The notes under the pieces: generated by a model
Seen by the model: only the letters and a program-made list of their open reading frames with translations
Database searches by the model: none
What the model was told of the DNA's origin: nothing
Part shown: positions 33,875 through 40,923 of the stretch, piece by piece
Layout: each line of letters opens with the position of its first letter
How positions within the stretch are numbered: the stretch's first letter is position 1
Made by a program: the position numbers and the translations under genes
From: an uncultured Oscillospiraceae bacterium
Lineage (GTDB): Bacteria; Bacillota; Clostridia; Oscillospirales; Acutalibacteraceae
Length of the DNA: 64,000 nt
Direction of reading: 5' to 3'
NCBI GenBank assembly: GCA_900547095.1
Contig: URFG01000002.1
Location: 62,001-126,000, forward strand

Positions 33875-35101
33875 TCAGTGTAATGTCGGCATAACTTTGA
33901 TTTTTTCCGCATTTAGTTTATTGATCTTTGATCTGATTTTGCTTTCAAAATCTTTTTTTGTGATAAAGGCTATTTCGCCGCTGTATTTGTTCTTTATGAC
34001 CTGTTTTGTTTCGGGGAATTCCTCTTCAAAGCTTTTTAAAAGCAGATCGAAATCCGAAGAAAAAGCATAAACATAAAACTGATTTTCAAAATCTCTTTCT
34101 TCCACATAGCCGTCAAAACCGTCTTCCCAGTAGAGATATTTTTTCGCGTTTAAATGCTTGGCACAGTCGATTATATCCGCGCACACAGCGCTTGCGGTGG
34201 GCATTTTTCCCGCACCTTTGCCGTAGAACATAACGTCGCCCGTGCAGTCCGCATTAACGGTGATAGCATTGAAAACGCCGTTTACGCTTGAAAGGATATT
34301 ATCCTTTGAAACAAAAGTCGGGCGGACAGAGGCTGAAACATTGCCGTTATGATTATCTCTTGCAATACATATGAGCTTTACGGAATAACCGAAAGCCTCG
34401 GCAAATTCCACATCCTTTAAGGTGATTTCCGTAATTCCTTCGGTTTTGACCTGTTTCGGATAAATATGTTTGCCAAAGGCAAGGGAGCCTAAAATGCATA
34501 TCTTTCTGCAGGCGTCGCCGCCCTCAATGTCGGCTGCGGGATTTCTTTCGGCAAAGCCCTTGTCCTGAGCAAGCTTAAGTGCGGATTCAAAATCCATATT
34601 ATCCATTATCATTTTATTTAAAATGTAATTAGTTGTTCCGTTTAAAATTCCCGTAACGGTATTTATACTGTTTGCGGCAAGGCATTGAGCCATAGGTCTT
34701 AAAATCGGAATTCCTCCGCCCACGCTCGCTTCAAAAAGGAAGTTAACATTGTTCTCTTCCGCAATTTTCAATAATTCCGCGCCTTTTTCCGCCACAAGTT
34801 CTTTGTTTGATGTAACGACGCTCTTTCCGCTTTCAAGGCATTTTTTCACATAATCGTAAGCAGGATTTATTCCGCCCATGACTTCGGCAACTATTTTAAT
34901 TTCATTATCGTTTAAAATATCCTCAAAATTTTTAGTGAAAAGGGAAGAATACTCAAGATTCTTGAATTCTCTTAAATCGAGAATATATTTTATCTTGATC
35001 TCATCTCTGATTTTCTGATTGATCATTTTTTCGTGGTTGATAAGAAGCTCCGCAACGCCCGAGCCGACCGTTCCGTGCCCCATAATAGCAGTATAAATCA
35101 T
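33875..35101 (-). CDS. hom: Homoserine dehydrogenase
   Basis: 408 aa. The N-terminal Rossmann fold begins IMGHGTVGSGVAELL. The catalytic part has EVMGGINPAYDYVKKCLESGKSVVTSNKELVAEKG, FEASVGGGIPI, ILNGTTNYILNKM, GFAERNPAADIEGGDACRKI and the catalytic lysine region, and a C-terminal ACT domain is present (FYVYAFSSDFDLLLK). It makes homoserine for Thr and Met. It lies between the ACT-domain gene (12-base gap) and lysC, so the aspartate pathway branch is co-transcribed. Confidence 0.97.
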   Translation of the reverse strand: MIYTAIMGHGTVGSGVAELLINHEKMINQKIRDEIKIKYILDLREFKNLEYSSLFTKNFEDILNDNEIKIVAEVMGGINPAYDYVKKCLESGKSVVTSNKELVAEKGAELLKIAEENNVNFLFEASVGGGIPILRPMAQCLAANSINTVTGILNGTTNYILNKMIMDNMDFESALKLAQDKGFAERNPAADIEGGDACRKICILGSLAFGKHIYPKQVKTEGITEITLKDVEFAEAFGYSVKLICIARDNHNGNVSASVRPTFVSKDNILSSVNGVFNAITVNADCTGDVMFYGKGAGKMPTASAVCADIIDCAKHLNAKKYLYWEDGFDGYVEERDFENQFYVYAFSSDFDLLLKSFEEEFPETKQVIKNKYSGEIAFITKKDFESKIRSKINKLNAEKIKVMPTLH

Positions 35102-35113
35102 ATTTCCTCCGTT

Positions 35114-35542
35114 TTAAAGCGATTTTATTGAAACTATTCCGTTTACTTTCTTAAGTTCTGTCAATAATTCATTTAAGGACAGCTTGATGTTATCGGTTTT
35201 GACCGTCAGTCTGACATCAGCCGAACCGTCTACAGGAACGCTTTGATTGACTGTAAGGATATTTGCGCCGTACTGATAAAGCGTGGCAGTGAGGGCTGAA
35301 AAAACACCCGCTTTATCCGAAAGGACCGCAAAAAGGTTAACGGTATTTTTATCGTTACCGTCATACTTAAAAATATAATCCTTATATTTATAAAAAGCGC
35401 TCCTAGAAATCCCCGCCATTTGCACGGCTTTAGAGGTATTCGGCGCTTTGCCCTCCGCTAAGAGAGCCTTTGCTTTTAATACTCCGCCGTAAACCGGGGG
35501 AAGAATTTTTGAGTTAACGAGATAGTAACATTCCTTTTCCAT
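35114..35542 (-). CDS. ACT domain protein (PheB/UPF0735 type)
   Basis: 142 aa. The N-terminal helix-turn-helix-like part (NTSKAVQMAGISRSAFYKYKDYIFKY) is followed by one ACT domain (NLFAVLSDKAGVFSALTATLYQYGANILTVNQSVP). The family is annotated as PheB-like or UPF0735 and is regularly found first in hom operons of Firmicutes, as here. A role in sensing an amino acid to control the pathway is inference. Earlier chorismate mutase annotations of this family are weakly founded. Its ATG follows ggaggac, with a near-perfect promoter upstream. Confidence 0.9.
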   Translation of the reverse strand: MEKECYYLVNSKILPPVYGGVLKAKALLAEGKAPNTSKAVQMAGISRSAFYKYKDYIFKYDGNDKNTVNLFAVLSDKAGVFSALTATLYQYGANILTVNQSVPVDGSADVRLTVKTDNIKLSLNELLTELKKVNGIVSIKSL

Positions 35543-35572
35543 AATGTCCTCCGTATGAATACGATGTATTTA

Positions 35573-35600
35573 ATTATAATACAATTTTTAAAAATGTCAA
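35573..35600 (-). promoter_or_regulatory. Promoter of the ACT-hom-lysC operon
   Basis: On the minus strand a consensus TTGACA (35595-35600), 16 bp and a consensus TATAAT (35573-35578). No riboswitch or T-box-like leader fits in the short leader. Confidence 0.88.
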
Positions 35601-35630
35601 TCCGATTTTATCAAAAAAGAGGCGATTTTT

Positions 35631-36680
35631 ATAAATAAAGCTAAAAAAAGTGATTTTTTGCTGAATTGTGCATTTTACGGCGTAATATCGGCAATAATTT
35701 TCTTCTTTTCAAAATTCGCTTTTAAATATCTTTTCCCATTTTTGATCGGTTTTTTGCTTGCATTTGTTTTTCATAAACCGGCACAAAAGATTTCAAAATT
35801 TATTAAGATAAAAATTCCTGCGATAAGAACGGTAATCGTTGCGCTGTTTTTTATAATTTTTGTTGCTTTATTTTCTTTGCTTATCTGGTTTTTATCGATA
35901 AAGATATCCGATCTAACAAAATTTTTAAAACCCTTTGCGGAAAATTTAATTTCCGAACTCGAAAATATGACCGAGAGATTAAAACCTTTATTTGATAAAA
36001 ACAAACTAAGCAGCTTCAATTCTATGCTTGCAAACACCGTAAAAAACATTGCTATAAAAGCTGTAAACGCGGCTTCCGGTGCCGCCGCAAAATTTGCAGC
36101 CTCCATACCGGGAATTATTATTTCATTCATTATAACGCTTGTGGCAAGCTGTTACACAGCAAAGGATTACGAAAAAATAATAAAATTTTTCGAAGAGGTT
36201 TTATCCGAAAAGCAAACCGAGAATTTAAAGATAATAAAAAATATTTTCAGCGAAAAAATACTTCATTTTTTAAAAGGATATTTCCTGCTTTTTTTAATTA
36301 CTGCGGGGGAGCTTACTTTAGGACTTTTTATTATCGGAATAAAAAATTTTTTTATTGTTGCGCTTATAATCGCGGTTATAGATTTTCTGCCGGTGCTAGG
36401 AACCGGAACGGTGCTGATACCTTGGAGCATAATTCTTTTGATACAGAAAAATTTAAAAATGGGAATTATGATATTGATTATTTATATCGTTATAACATTC
36501 GTCAGGAATTTTGCGGAGCCGAAAATCATAGGCGATAAGATAGGTCTTCATCCGCTTATACAGCTTGCGGCAATATTTGTGGGACTTAAATTATCAGGAA
36601 TCGTGGGAATGTTTTTACTGCCGCTTGTAACGATCACCGCGCTTGAATTTGTCCAGGTCAAATATAAAAAAGAAGGCTGA
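35631..36680 (+). CDS. AI-2E family membrane protein, YtvI-like
   Basis: About 340-349 aa with seven or eight transmembrane helices (for example ISAIIFFFSKFAFKYLFPFLIGFLLAF, AVIVAL-type segments, and FLPVLGTGTVLIPW followed by a re-entrant segment). The pattern DFLPVLGTG...GDKIGLHPLIQL is that of the AI-2E/PerM family. The sporulation protein YtvI is a close type. The start is uncertain: no ATG is near. TTG 35658 has a poor ribosome site, whereas the ATA at 35631 has AAAGAGG eight bases upstream and adds INKAKKSDF; I list the longer form. It is transcribed divergently from the hom operon. Substrate unknown. Confidence 0.85.
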   Translation: MNKAKKSDFLLNCAFYGVISAIIFFFSKFAFKYLFPFLIGFLLAFVFHKPAQKISKFIKIKIPAIRTVIVALFFIIFVALFSLLIWFLSIKISDLTKFLKPFAENLISELENMTERLKPLFDKNKLSSFNSMLANTVKNIAIKAVNAASGAAAKFAASIPGIIISFIITLVASCYTAKDYEKIIKFFEEVLSEKQTENLKIIKNIFSEKILHFLKGYFLLFLITAGELTLGLFIIGIKNFFIVALIIAVIDFLPVLGTGTVLIPWSIILLIQKNLKMGIMILIIYIVITFVRNFAEPKIIGDKIGLHPLIQLAAIFVGLKLSGIVGMFLLPLVTITALEFVQVKYKKEG

Positions 36681-36763
36681 CTGTTTTAATTTTATAGCAC
36701 CGTTTAAGACTTGCTCATATAATGTAATGTGCACGATCAAGGCAACGGAACGGAGTTTTTAAA

Positions 36764-36982
36764 ATGAAAAGATATGTTATAGAAACAGGCAGCGTGACTT
36801 ATGCGATAAAAGCCCGCGATGCTTTAAGATTAAAAGGAAGAAAAGCTCATATAGAAAGAAAAAAGCCGAGTGCGGGATCAAGCGGCTGCGGTTATTCTGT
36901 TGTTTGTGACGGAGAATTTGAAAAAATTAAAGCAATTCTTGAAAATGCCGGCGTTAAATATTCCGGAATAAAAGAGATATAA
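36764..36982 (+). CDS. DUF3343 protein (putative sulfur/selenium carrier-like)
   Basis: 72 aa, with ACGGAG upstream of the ATG. ETGSVTYAIKARDALRLKGRKAHIERKKPSA and GCGYSVVCDG are typical of DUF3343, a small single-domain family whose genes sit beside NifS-like cysteine desulfurases or selenium/sulfur genes. The Cys in GCGYSV is the conserved one. The next gene downstream is indeed a NifS-like aminotransferase, so a role in moving sulfur or selenium is likely but unproven. Confidence 0.85.
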   Translation: MKRYVIETGSVTYAIKARDALRLKGRKAHIERKKPSAGSSGCGYSVVCDGEFEKIKAILENAGVKYSGIKEI

Positions 36983-37015
36983 ATAATACCCGACGGCAAA
37001 TTTTCCGCCGGCGAA

Positions 37016-37048
37016 AAGCTGCCGAAAATCTTTTCGGCAGCTTATTTT
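37016..37048 (+). terminator. Hairpin between the DUF3343 and NifS-like genes
   Basis: aagctgccgaaaa (37016-37028) and ttttcggcagctt (37031-37043) form a 13-bp stem followed by atttt. The T run is weak, so it may only reduce readthrough into the next gene. Confidence 0.6.
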
Positions 37049-37073
37049 AATATTATAAAACGGTGTGATATAA

Positions 37074-38207
37074 ATGGTTTATCTTGATAATTCGGCTACA
37101 ACGGGCTTTAAACCGAGAAGCGTAAAGCTTGCTGTAAACGAAGCTTTAACTTATTTTAATGTAAATCCCGGCAGGAGCGGATATGACGCTTCTATAAAAT
37201 GCGCTGATATGATTTTTTCGGTGAGAGAAAAATTAAAAGAATTTTTCAAAGCCGACGCTCCGGAAAATGTGGTTTTTACACCCGGTTGCACTTTCTCGCT
37301 TAATTACATCATCAAAGGAATTCTTAAAAAAGAAGACCACTGCATAGTAAGCGATATGGAGCATAACGCGGTTATGCGGCCGCTTTATAAAACAGGCTGT
37401 TCTTTCGATACGGCGCAAATCGATCTTTTTGACAGCTTAAAAACAGTAAATAATTTTGAAAGACTCATAAGGCCCGAAACAAAGCTTATAATCTGCACCG
37501 CCGCTTCAAATGTTTTCGGAACTATGCCGCCAATTGATAAGATAGGCGAGGTTTGCAAAAAACATAATATTCTTTTTGCTGTTGACGCGGCGCAGGCGGC
37601 GGGAGTTTACCCGATAAATATGGAAAGGGAAAATATAGATTTTTTATGTATTGCAGGGCATAAGGGTTTGTATGCTCCCGCGGGTATAGGCGTTTTAATT
37701 GCGCGCGGAAGAATCCCCGATACAACTATTGAGGGAGGAACGGGCACTTTTTCCGAAATGATAGATCAGCCTGAAATCATGCCCGAAATGTTTGAAAGCG
37801 GAACGCTTAATATCCCCGGAATAATGGGCCTCGGAGCAGGAATTGATTTTGTTAAAAAAATCGGAATTGAAAAGATTTACGGCCATGAAATGAAACTTAT
37901 TAAAAAAGTAAACCGCGAGCTTTCTGATAACGAAAAAGTAATACTTTATGCAGAGCCCTCGGGCACTGTAAATTACTGCCCTGTATTGTCATTTAATATC
38001 ACCGGCAAGCTTTCCGGCGAAACAGAGGGAATTCTTAATGCAAATAATATCGCCGTTCGTTCGGGGCTTCACTGCGCGCCGTTTGCGCACAGAAAAATGA
38101 ACACCCTTGATACCGGTACCGTTAGAATTTCTCCCTGTGCTTTTACTAAAGAGAACGATATAGATTATTTTTTAAACGTTATACAAAAAACAATTAAAAA
38201 AATTTAA
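37074..38207 (+). CDS. NifS-like class V aminotransferase (cysteine desulfurase family)
   Basis: 377 aa. MVYLDNSATTGFKP at the start, VFTPGCTFSLNYIIKG, EHNAVMRPL, VDAAQAAGVYPIN and AGHKGLYAPAGIGVL (the PLP-binding lysine, about residue 200) place it in the small cysteine desulfurase-like group with the C-terminal motif VRSGLHCAPFAHRKM carrying the catalytic-type Cys (~341). It would release sulfur from cysteine, perhaps passing it to the DUF3343 protein encoded just upstream. The true acceptor is unknown. No IscU/SufU gene is adjacent. Confidence 0.9.
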   Translation: MVYLDNSATTGFKPRSVKLAVNEALTYFNVNPGRSGYDASIKCADMIFSVREKLKEFFKADAPENVVFTPGCTFSLNYIIKGILKKEDHCIVSDMEHNAVMRPLYKTGCSFDTAQIDLFDSLKTVNNFERLIRPETKLIICTAASNVFGTMPPIDKIGEVCKKHNILFAVDAAQAAGVYPINMERENIDFLCIAGHKGLYAPAGIGVLIARGRIPDTTIEGGTGTFSEMIDQPEIMPEMFESGTLNIPGIMGLGAGIDFVKKIGIEKIYGHEMKLIKKVNRELSDNEKVILYAEPSGTVNYCPVLSFNITGKLSGETEGILNANNIAVRSGLHCAPFAHRKMNTLDTGTVRISPCAFTKENDIDYFLNVIQKTIKKI

Positions 38208-38215
38208 AATTAATG

Positions 38216-38244
38216 TTGATACTGATAAGATGATATGTTAAAAT
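38216..38244 (+). promoter_or_regulatory. Promoter of cdaA
   Basis: TTGATA (38216-38221), a 17-bp spacer and TAAAAT (38239-38244). Confidence 0.6.
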
Positions 38245-38277
38245 ATATATAGTATATAATCGAGAGGAATGGAAATT

Positions 38278-39210
38278 TTGAGCGCTTTTTTCAACAGTAT
38301 CATAACGCTTTGGAATCAGATAATTTATGCTATATCAAATATCGGCTTTTTTGATATTGTTGATATCCTTATAGTTGCTTACGCTATCTACAGAGCAATA
38401 GGATTTTTCCGTGAAACCAGAGCAGGTCAGCTTGTAAAGGGTATTTCTTTCCTGCTGTTCTTTTATATTTTGGCAAAATGGTGCGAATTGGAAGTCGTAA
38501 GTTGGCTTTTGTCAATGATATTCAATTCTCTTATTCTCTTTATTGCGATTATCTTCCAGCCGGAGCTCAGAAGAGTTCTCGAAAAAGTAGGTCAGGGAGC
38601 ACTTAAAGGTAACACGCTTTTCAGCGAAGAAAAAGCCGAGGCGGCAAAATGTATCGATTATGCCGCAAAAGCTGCGGCGGCAATGCAGGTTTCAAAAACC
38701 GGCGCTTTGATAGTTTTTGAAAGGCAGACGCAGTTAGGCGAAATAATTAACACCGGCACTGTGATAGACGCTAAGGCTTCCGCTTTGCTTATAGAAAATG
38801 TCTTTTATCCTAAATCGCCTCTTCACGACGGCGCCCTTATAATCCGCGAGGGCAAGCTTTACGCGGCAGGATGTATTTTACCGCTTACTCAGAATACGGA
38901 AGTTCCGCTTGATCTCGGCACAAGGCACAGAGCGGCGATAGGTATGACGGAAAATTCCGACGCTGTAGTTTTGGTCGTTTCTGAGGAAACGGGCATTATC
39001 TCGATAGTAAAGGACGGACAAATTCAAAGAGGATTTAATTATGCCACGACTTATGAAGAGCTTAAAAATCTTCTTATCGATCCAAATACTACCGACAGTG
39101 ATAATACCGTGATTTCAAAAATCAAGCATTTAAAGCCTATCGAAAAATTAAGAAAAAACAGAAAGAAAGAAGGTTCGGCAAATGAAAAAGTTTTCTCAGA
39201 TAAGAGATAA
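38278..39210 (+). CDS. cdaA: Diadenylate cyclase CdaA (DacA)
   Basis: 310 aa from TTG 38278; GAGAGG ends 10 bases before it but only one base before ATG 38269, so the TTG is the better start. Three transmembrane helices (~15-110) are followed by the DAC domain with SPLHDGALIIREGKL (DGA motif) and GTRHRAAIGM (RHR motif), both intact. It makes cyclic di-AMP from ATP at the membrane, controlling potassium and wall homeostasis. It overlaps cdaR by 29 bases. The glmM gene that usually follows is absent. Confidence 0.97.
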   Translation: MSAFFNSIITLWNQIIYAISNIGFFDIVDILIVAYAIYRAIGFFRETRAGQLVKGISFLLFFYILAKWCELEVVSWLLSMIFNSLILFIAIIFQPELRRVLEKVGQGALKGNTLFSEEKAEAAKCIDYAAKAAAAMQVSKTGALIVFERQTQLGEIINTGTVIDAKASALLIENVFYPKSPLHDGALIIREGKLYAAGCILPLTQNTEVPLDLGTRHRAAIGMTENSDAVVLVVSEETGIISIVKDGQIQRGFNYATTYEELKNLLIDPNTTDSDNTVISKIKHLKPIEKLRKNRKKEGSANEKVFSDKR

Positions 39211-40519
39211 ATTCGATCTGTTTTTAAAAAAACTTTTCAAAACCCGTAACTTTTCTATAGTATTATCACTTTTGTTTGCATTTGCGGCATGGCTTGTAAT
39301 AATGATCAACAGAAATCCTGTCAGAGAGCAGACTTTCGGAGATGTTCCCGTAGCGGTTACTATTGACGATACGGTTGCGAGCGAAATGGGACTCGGAATA
39401 GTTTCGGATGTTTCAAGCCAGAAATTCACCGTTGTTGTAAGCGGTCCGAATTATATTGTAAGCTCGCTTAGAACCGATGACTTTATTCTCACCGCTTCTG
39501 TGGCTGATGTAAATGCCGCGGGTACTTATAAGCTTGATGTTCTTCCAGCTACAAACGGTTCTAAAACGGGTTACACTTTTACTTCGGTTTCGCCCTCTAC
39601 TATTGATGTAACTTTTGATTATATCGACGAAAGAACATTTACCATCACTCCTAAGCTTATCGGTGTTTCGGCGGCTTCCGGTCTTATAGCGGATACGCCT
39701 GCCGTAAGCAATTCACAGCAAAACACTATAAATATTAAAGGTCCGAGAAATGTGATGAACAAGATCGAAACCGTCTGCGCTTACGCAGAGGTCAATAAAA
39801 CCCTTGATTCTACTCAGAGCTTTGATACCGATCTTATTCTTTATGATGAAAACGATAAGATAATTTACAGATACACTTCCGACGGTAAGATTCTCGATTC
39901 CGACGGTAACGAAGTGGAAAACAATTATCTGAGCATTAAATACTCCTCTATAAAAGTCACTCAGCCCATTCTTAAGAAAGCAACGCTTTCTGTGGAAGCC
40001 GCATTTAAAAATATGCCTACCGGAATATCCGGCTCGTTTGCTTACAGTATCGATCATACCTCTGCGACAGTTATCGGAACACCGGGAGTTATCGATACAA
40101 TGAAAAAGATCACTCTTTCGGAGATCAATTTCTTCGATGTTTCTAAATCCAGGAATACTTTCGAAGTTTCAGCTGTTTTGCCGACGGGTGTAAGACTTGC
40201 GGATAATATAGAAAACTTTACGGTGAGCATAGACACATCGGGCTTTGCGGAAAAAACATTCCTGATAAGTCAGATTAAGCCGAAAGGACTTTCGAGCAAT
40301 TTTAACAGCCGTGCAAACGGAAGTATTAAAAACGTAAGAATTTGCGGTCCGGCTAATATCATAAGGTCGCTCTCCGCTTCTTCGCTTTACGCGCAGATAG
40401 ATCTTTCGGATAAGGTCGCAGGAAATTACACGGTCGACGCGATAATAAAATCAGACGCTTTAGATACTATCTGGCAGGTGGGTACCTACTCTGTCACAGT
40501 AACAGTCACTGAAAAATAG
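39182..40519 (+). CDS. cdaR: CdaR (YbbR-domain regulator of CdaA)
   Basis: 445 aa. One N-terminal transmembrane helix (IVLSLLFAFAAWLVIMIN, ~25-42) is followed by several extracellular YbbR repeats (~45-440), each a small beta domain with patterns such as VSGPNYIVSSL, IKGPRNVMNKI, ICGPANIIRSL. CdaR binds CdaA and tunes cyclic di-AMP synthesis. Start ATG 39182 has AGAAAGAAGG upstream, inside cdaA, so the two are translationally coupled. Confidence 0.93.
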   Translation: MKKFSQIRDKFDLFLKKLFKTRNFSIVLSLLFAFAAWLVIMINRNPVREQTFGDVPVAVTIDDTVASEMGLGIVSDVSSQKFTVVVSGPNYIVSSLRTDDFILTASVADVNAAGTYKLDVLPATNGSKTGYTFTSVSPSTIDVTFDYIDERTFTITPKLIGVSAASGLIADTPAVSNSQQNTINIKGPRNVMNKIETVCAYAEVNKTLDSTQSFDTDLILYDENDKIIYRYTSDGKILDSDGNEVENNYLSIKYSSIKVTQPILKKATLSVEAAFKNMPTGISGSFAYSIDHTSATVIGTPGVIDTMKKITLSEINFFDVSKSRNTFEVSAVLPTGVRLADNIENFTVSIDTSGFAEKTFLISQIKPKGLSSNFNSRANGSIKNVRICGPANIIRSLSASSLYAQIDLSDKVAGNYTVDAIIKSDALDTIWQVGTYSVTVTVTEK

Positions 40520-40535
40520 TTTTCAATAGATATTG

Positions 40536-40560
40536 CCTCGCTGCATATTATGTAGCGAGG
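40536..40560 (+). promoter_or_regulatory. Hairpin enclosing the ribosome-binding site of the next gene
   Basis: cctcgct (40536-40542) pairs with agcgagg (40554-40560), extending to an 11-bp stem with one G-U and a 3-base loop. The 3' arm contains the GAGG Shine-Dalgarno sequence, and no T run follows. This suggests translational masking or a weak transcript end after cdaR. Confidence 0.5.
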
Positions 40561-40568
40561 TGAAATTT

Positions 40569-40907
40569 ATGATTAAAGGAATTCTTTCAGCATTGCTTTT
40601 TATCTTTGCAGCTCTCGGAATATGTGAGTTTTTGCACGATATAAGAACTTCTTTTTTATCAAAAAACACAGGGATTGATAAGTTTTTGGTCGTGGTCTTA
40701 AAACCGGGTAAAGCTTTGGATCAGCTTAAATATGCCTATGAACAGTATTATTGGAACGGAAAAAGAATTGCTGATTTTATAATTGCGCTTGATTCTATGA
40801 TACCTGAGGAAGAAAAAGAATTATGCCGCGAATATTCAAGAGGAAAAGATATTGTTATTTCTCCTCATAATATGACGGAACATATTATAAACGAATTGTC
40901 TTTATGA
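40569..40907 (+). CDS. Small membrane-anchored protein of unknown function
   Basis: 112 aa from ATG 40569, with GAGGTGA at correct spacing; the longer frame from 40533 has none. One N-terminal hydrophobic helix (ILSALLFIFAALGICEFL) precedes a cytoplasmic or extracytoplasmic part of ~90 residues rich in charged residues (FLVVVLKPGKALDQLKYAYEQYYW). I do not recognise the family. It sits between cdaR and recD2, with recD2 starting 16 bases after its stop, so it is probably co-transcribed with one of them. Confidence 0.75.
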   Translation: MIKGILSALLFIFAALGICEFLHDIRTSFLSKNTGIDKFLVVVLKPGKALDQLKYAYEQYYWNGKRIADFIIALDSMIPEEEKELCREYSRGKDIVISPHNMTEHIINELSL

Positions 40908-40923
40908 AACGGAAGTGAAAAAT

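Noticed and set aside
35543..35572. Lysine riboswitch or T-box before the ACT-hom-lysC operon
   Set aside because: The region between the promoter and the start codon is about 30 bases.
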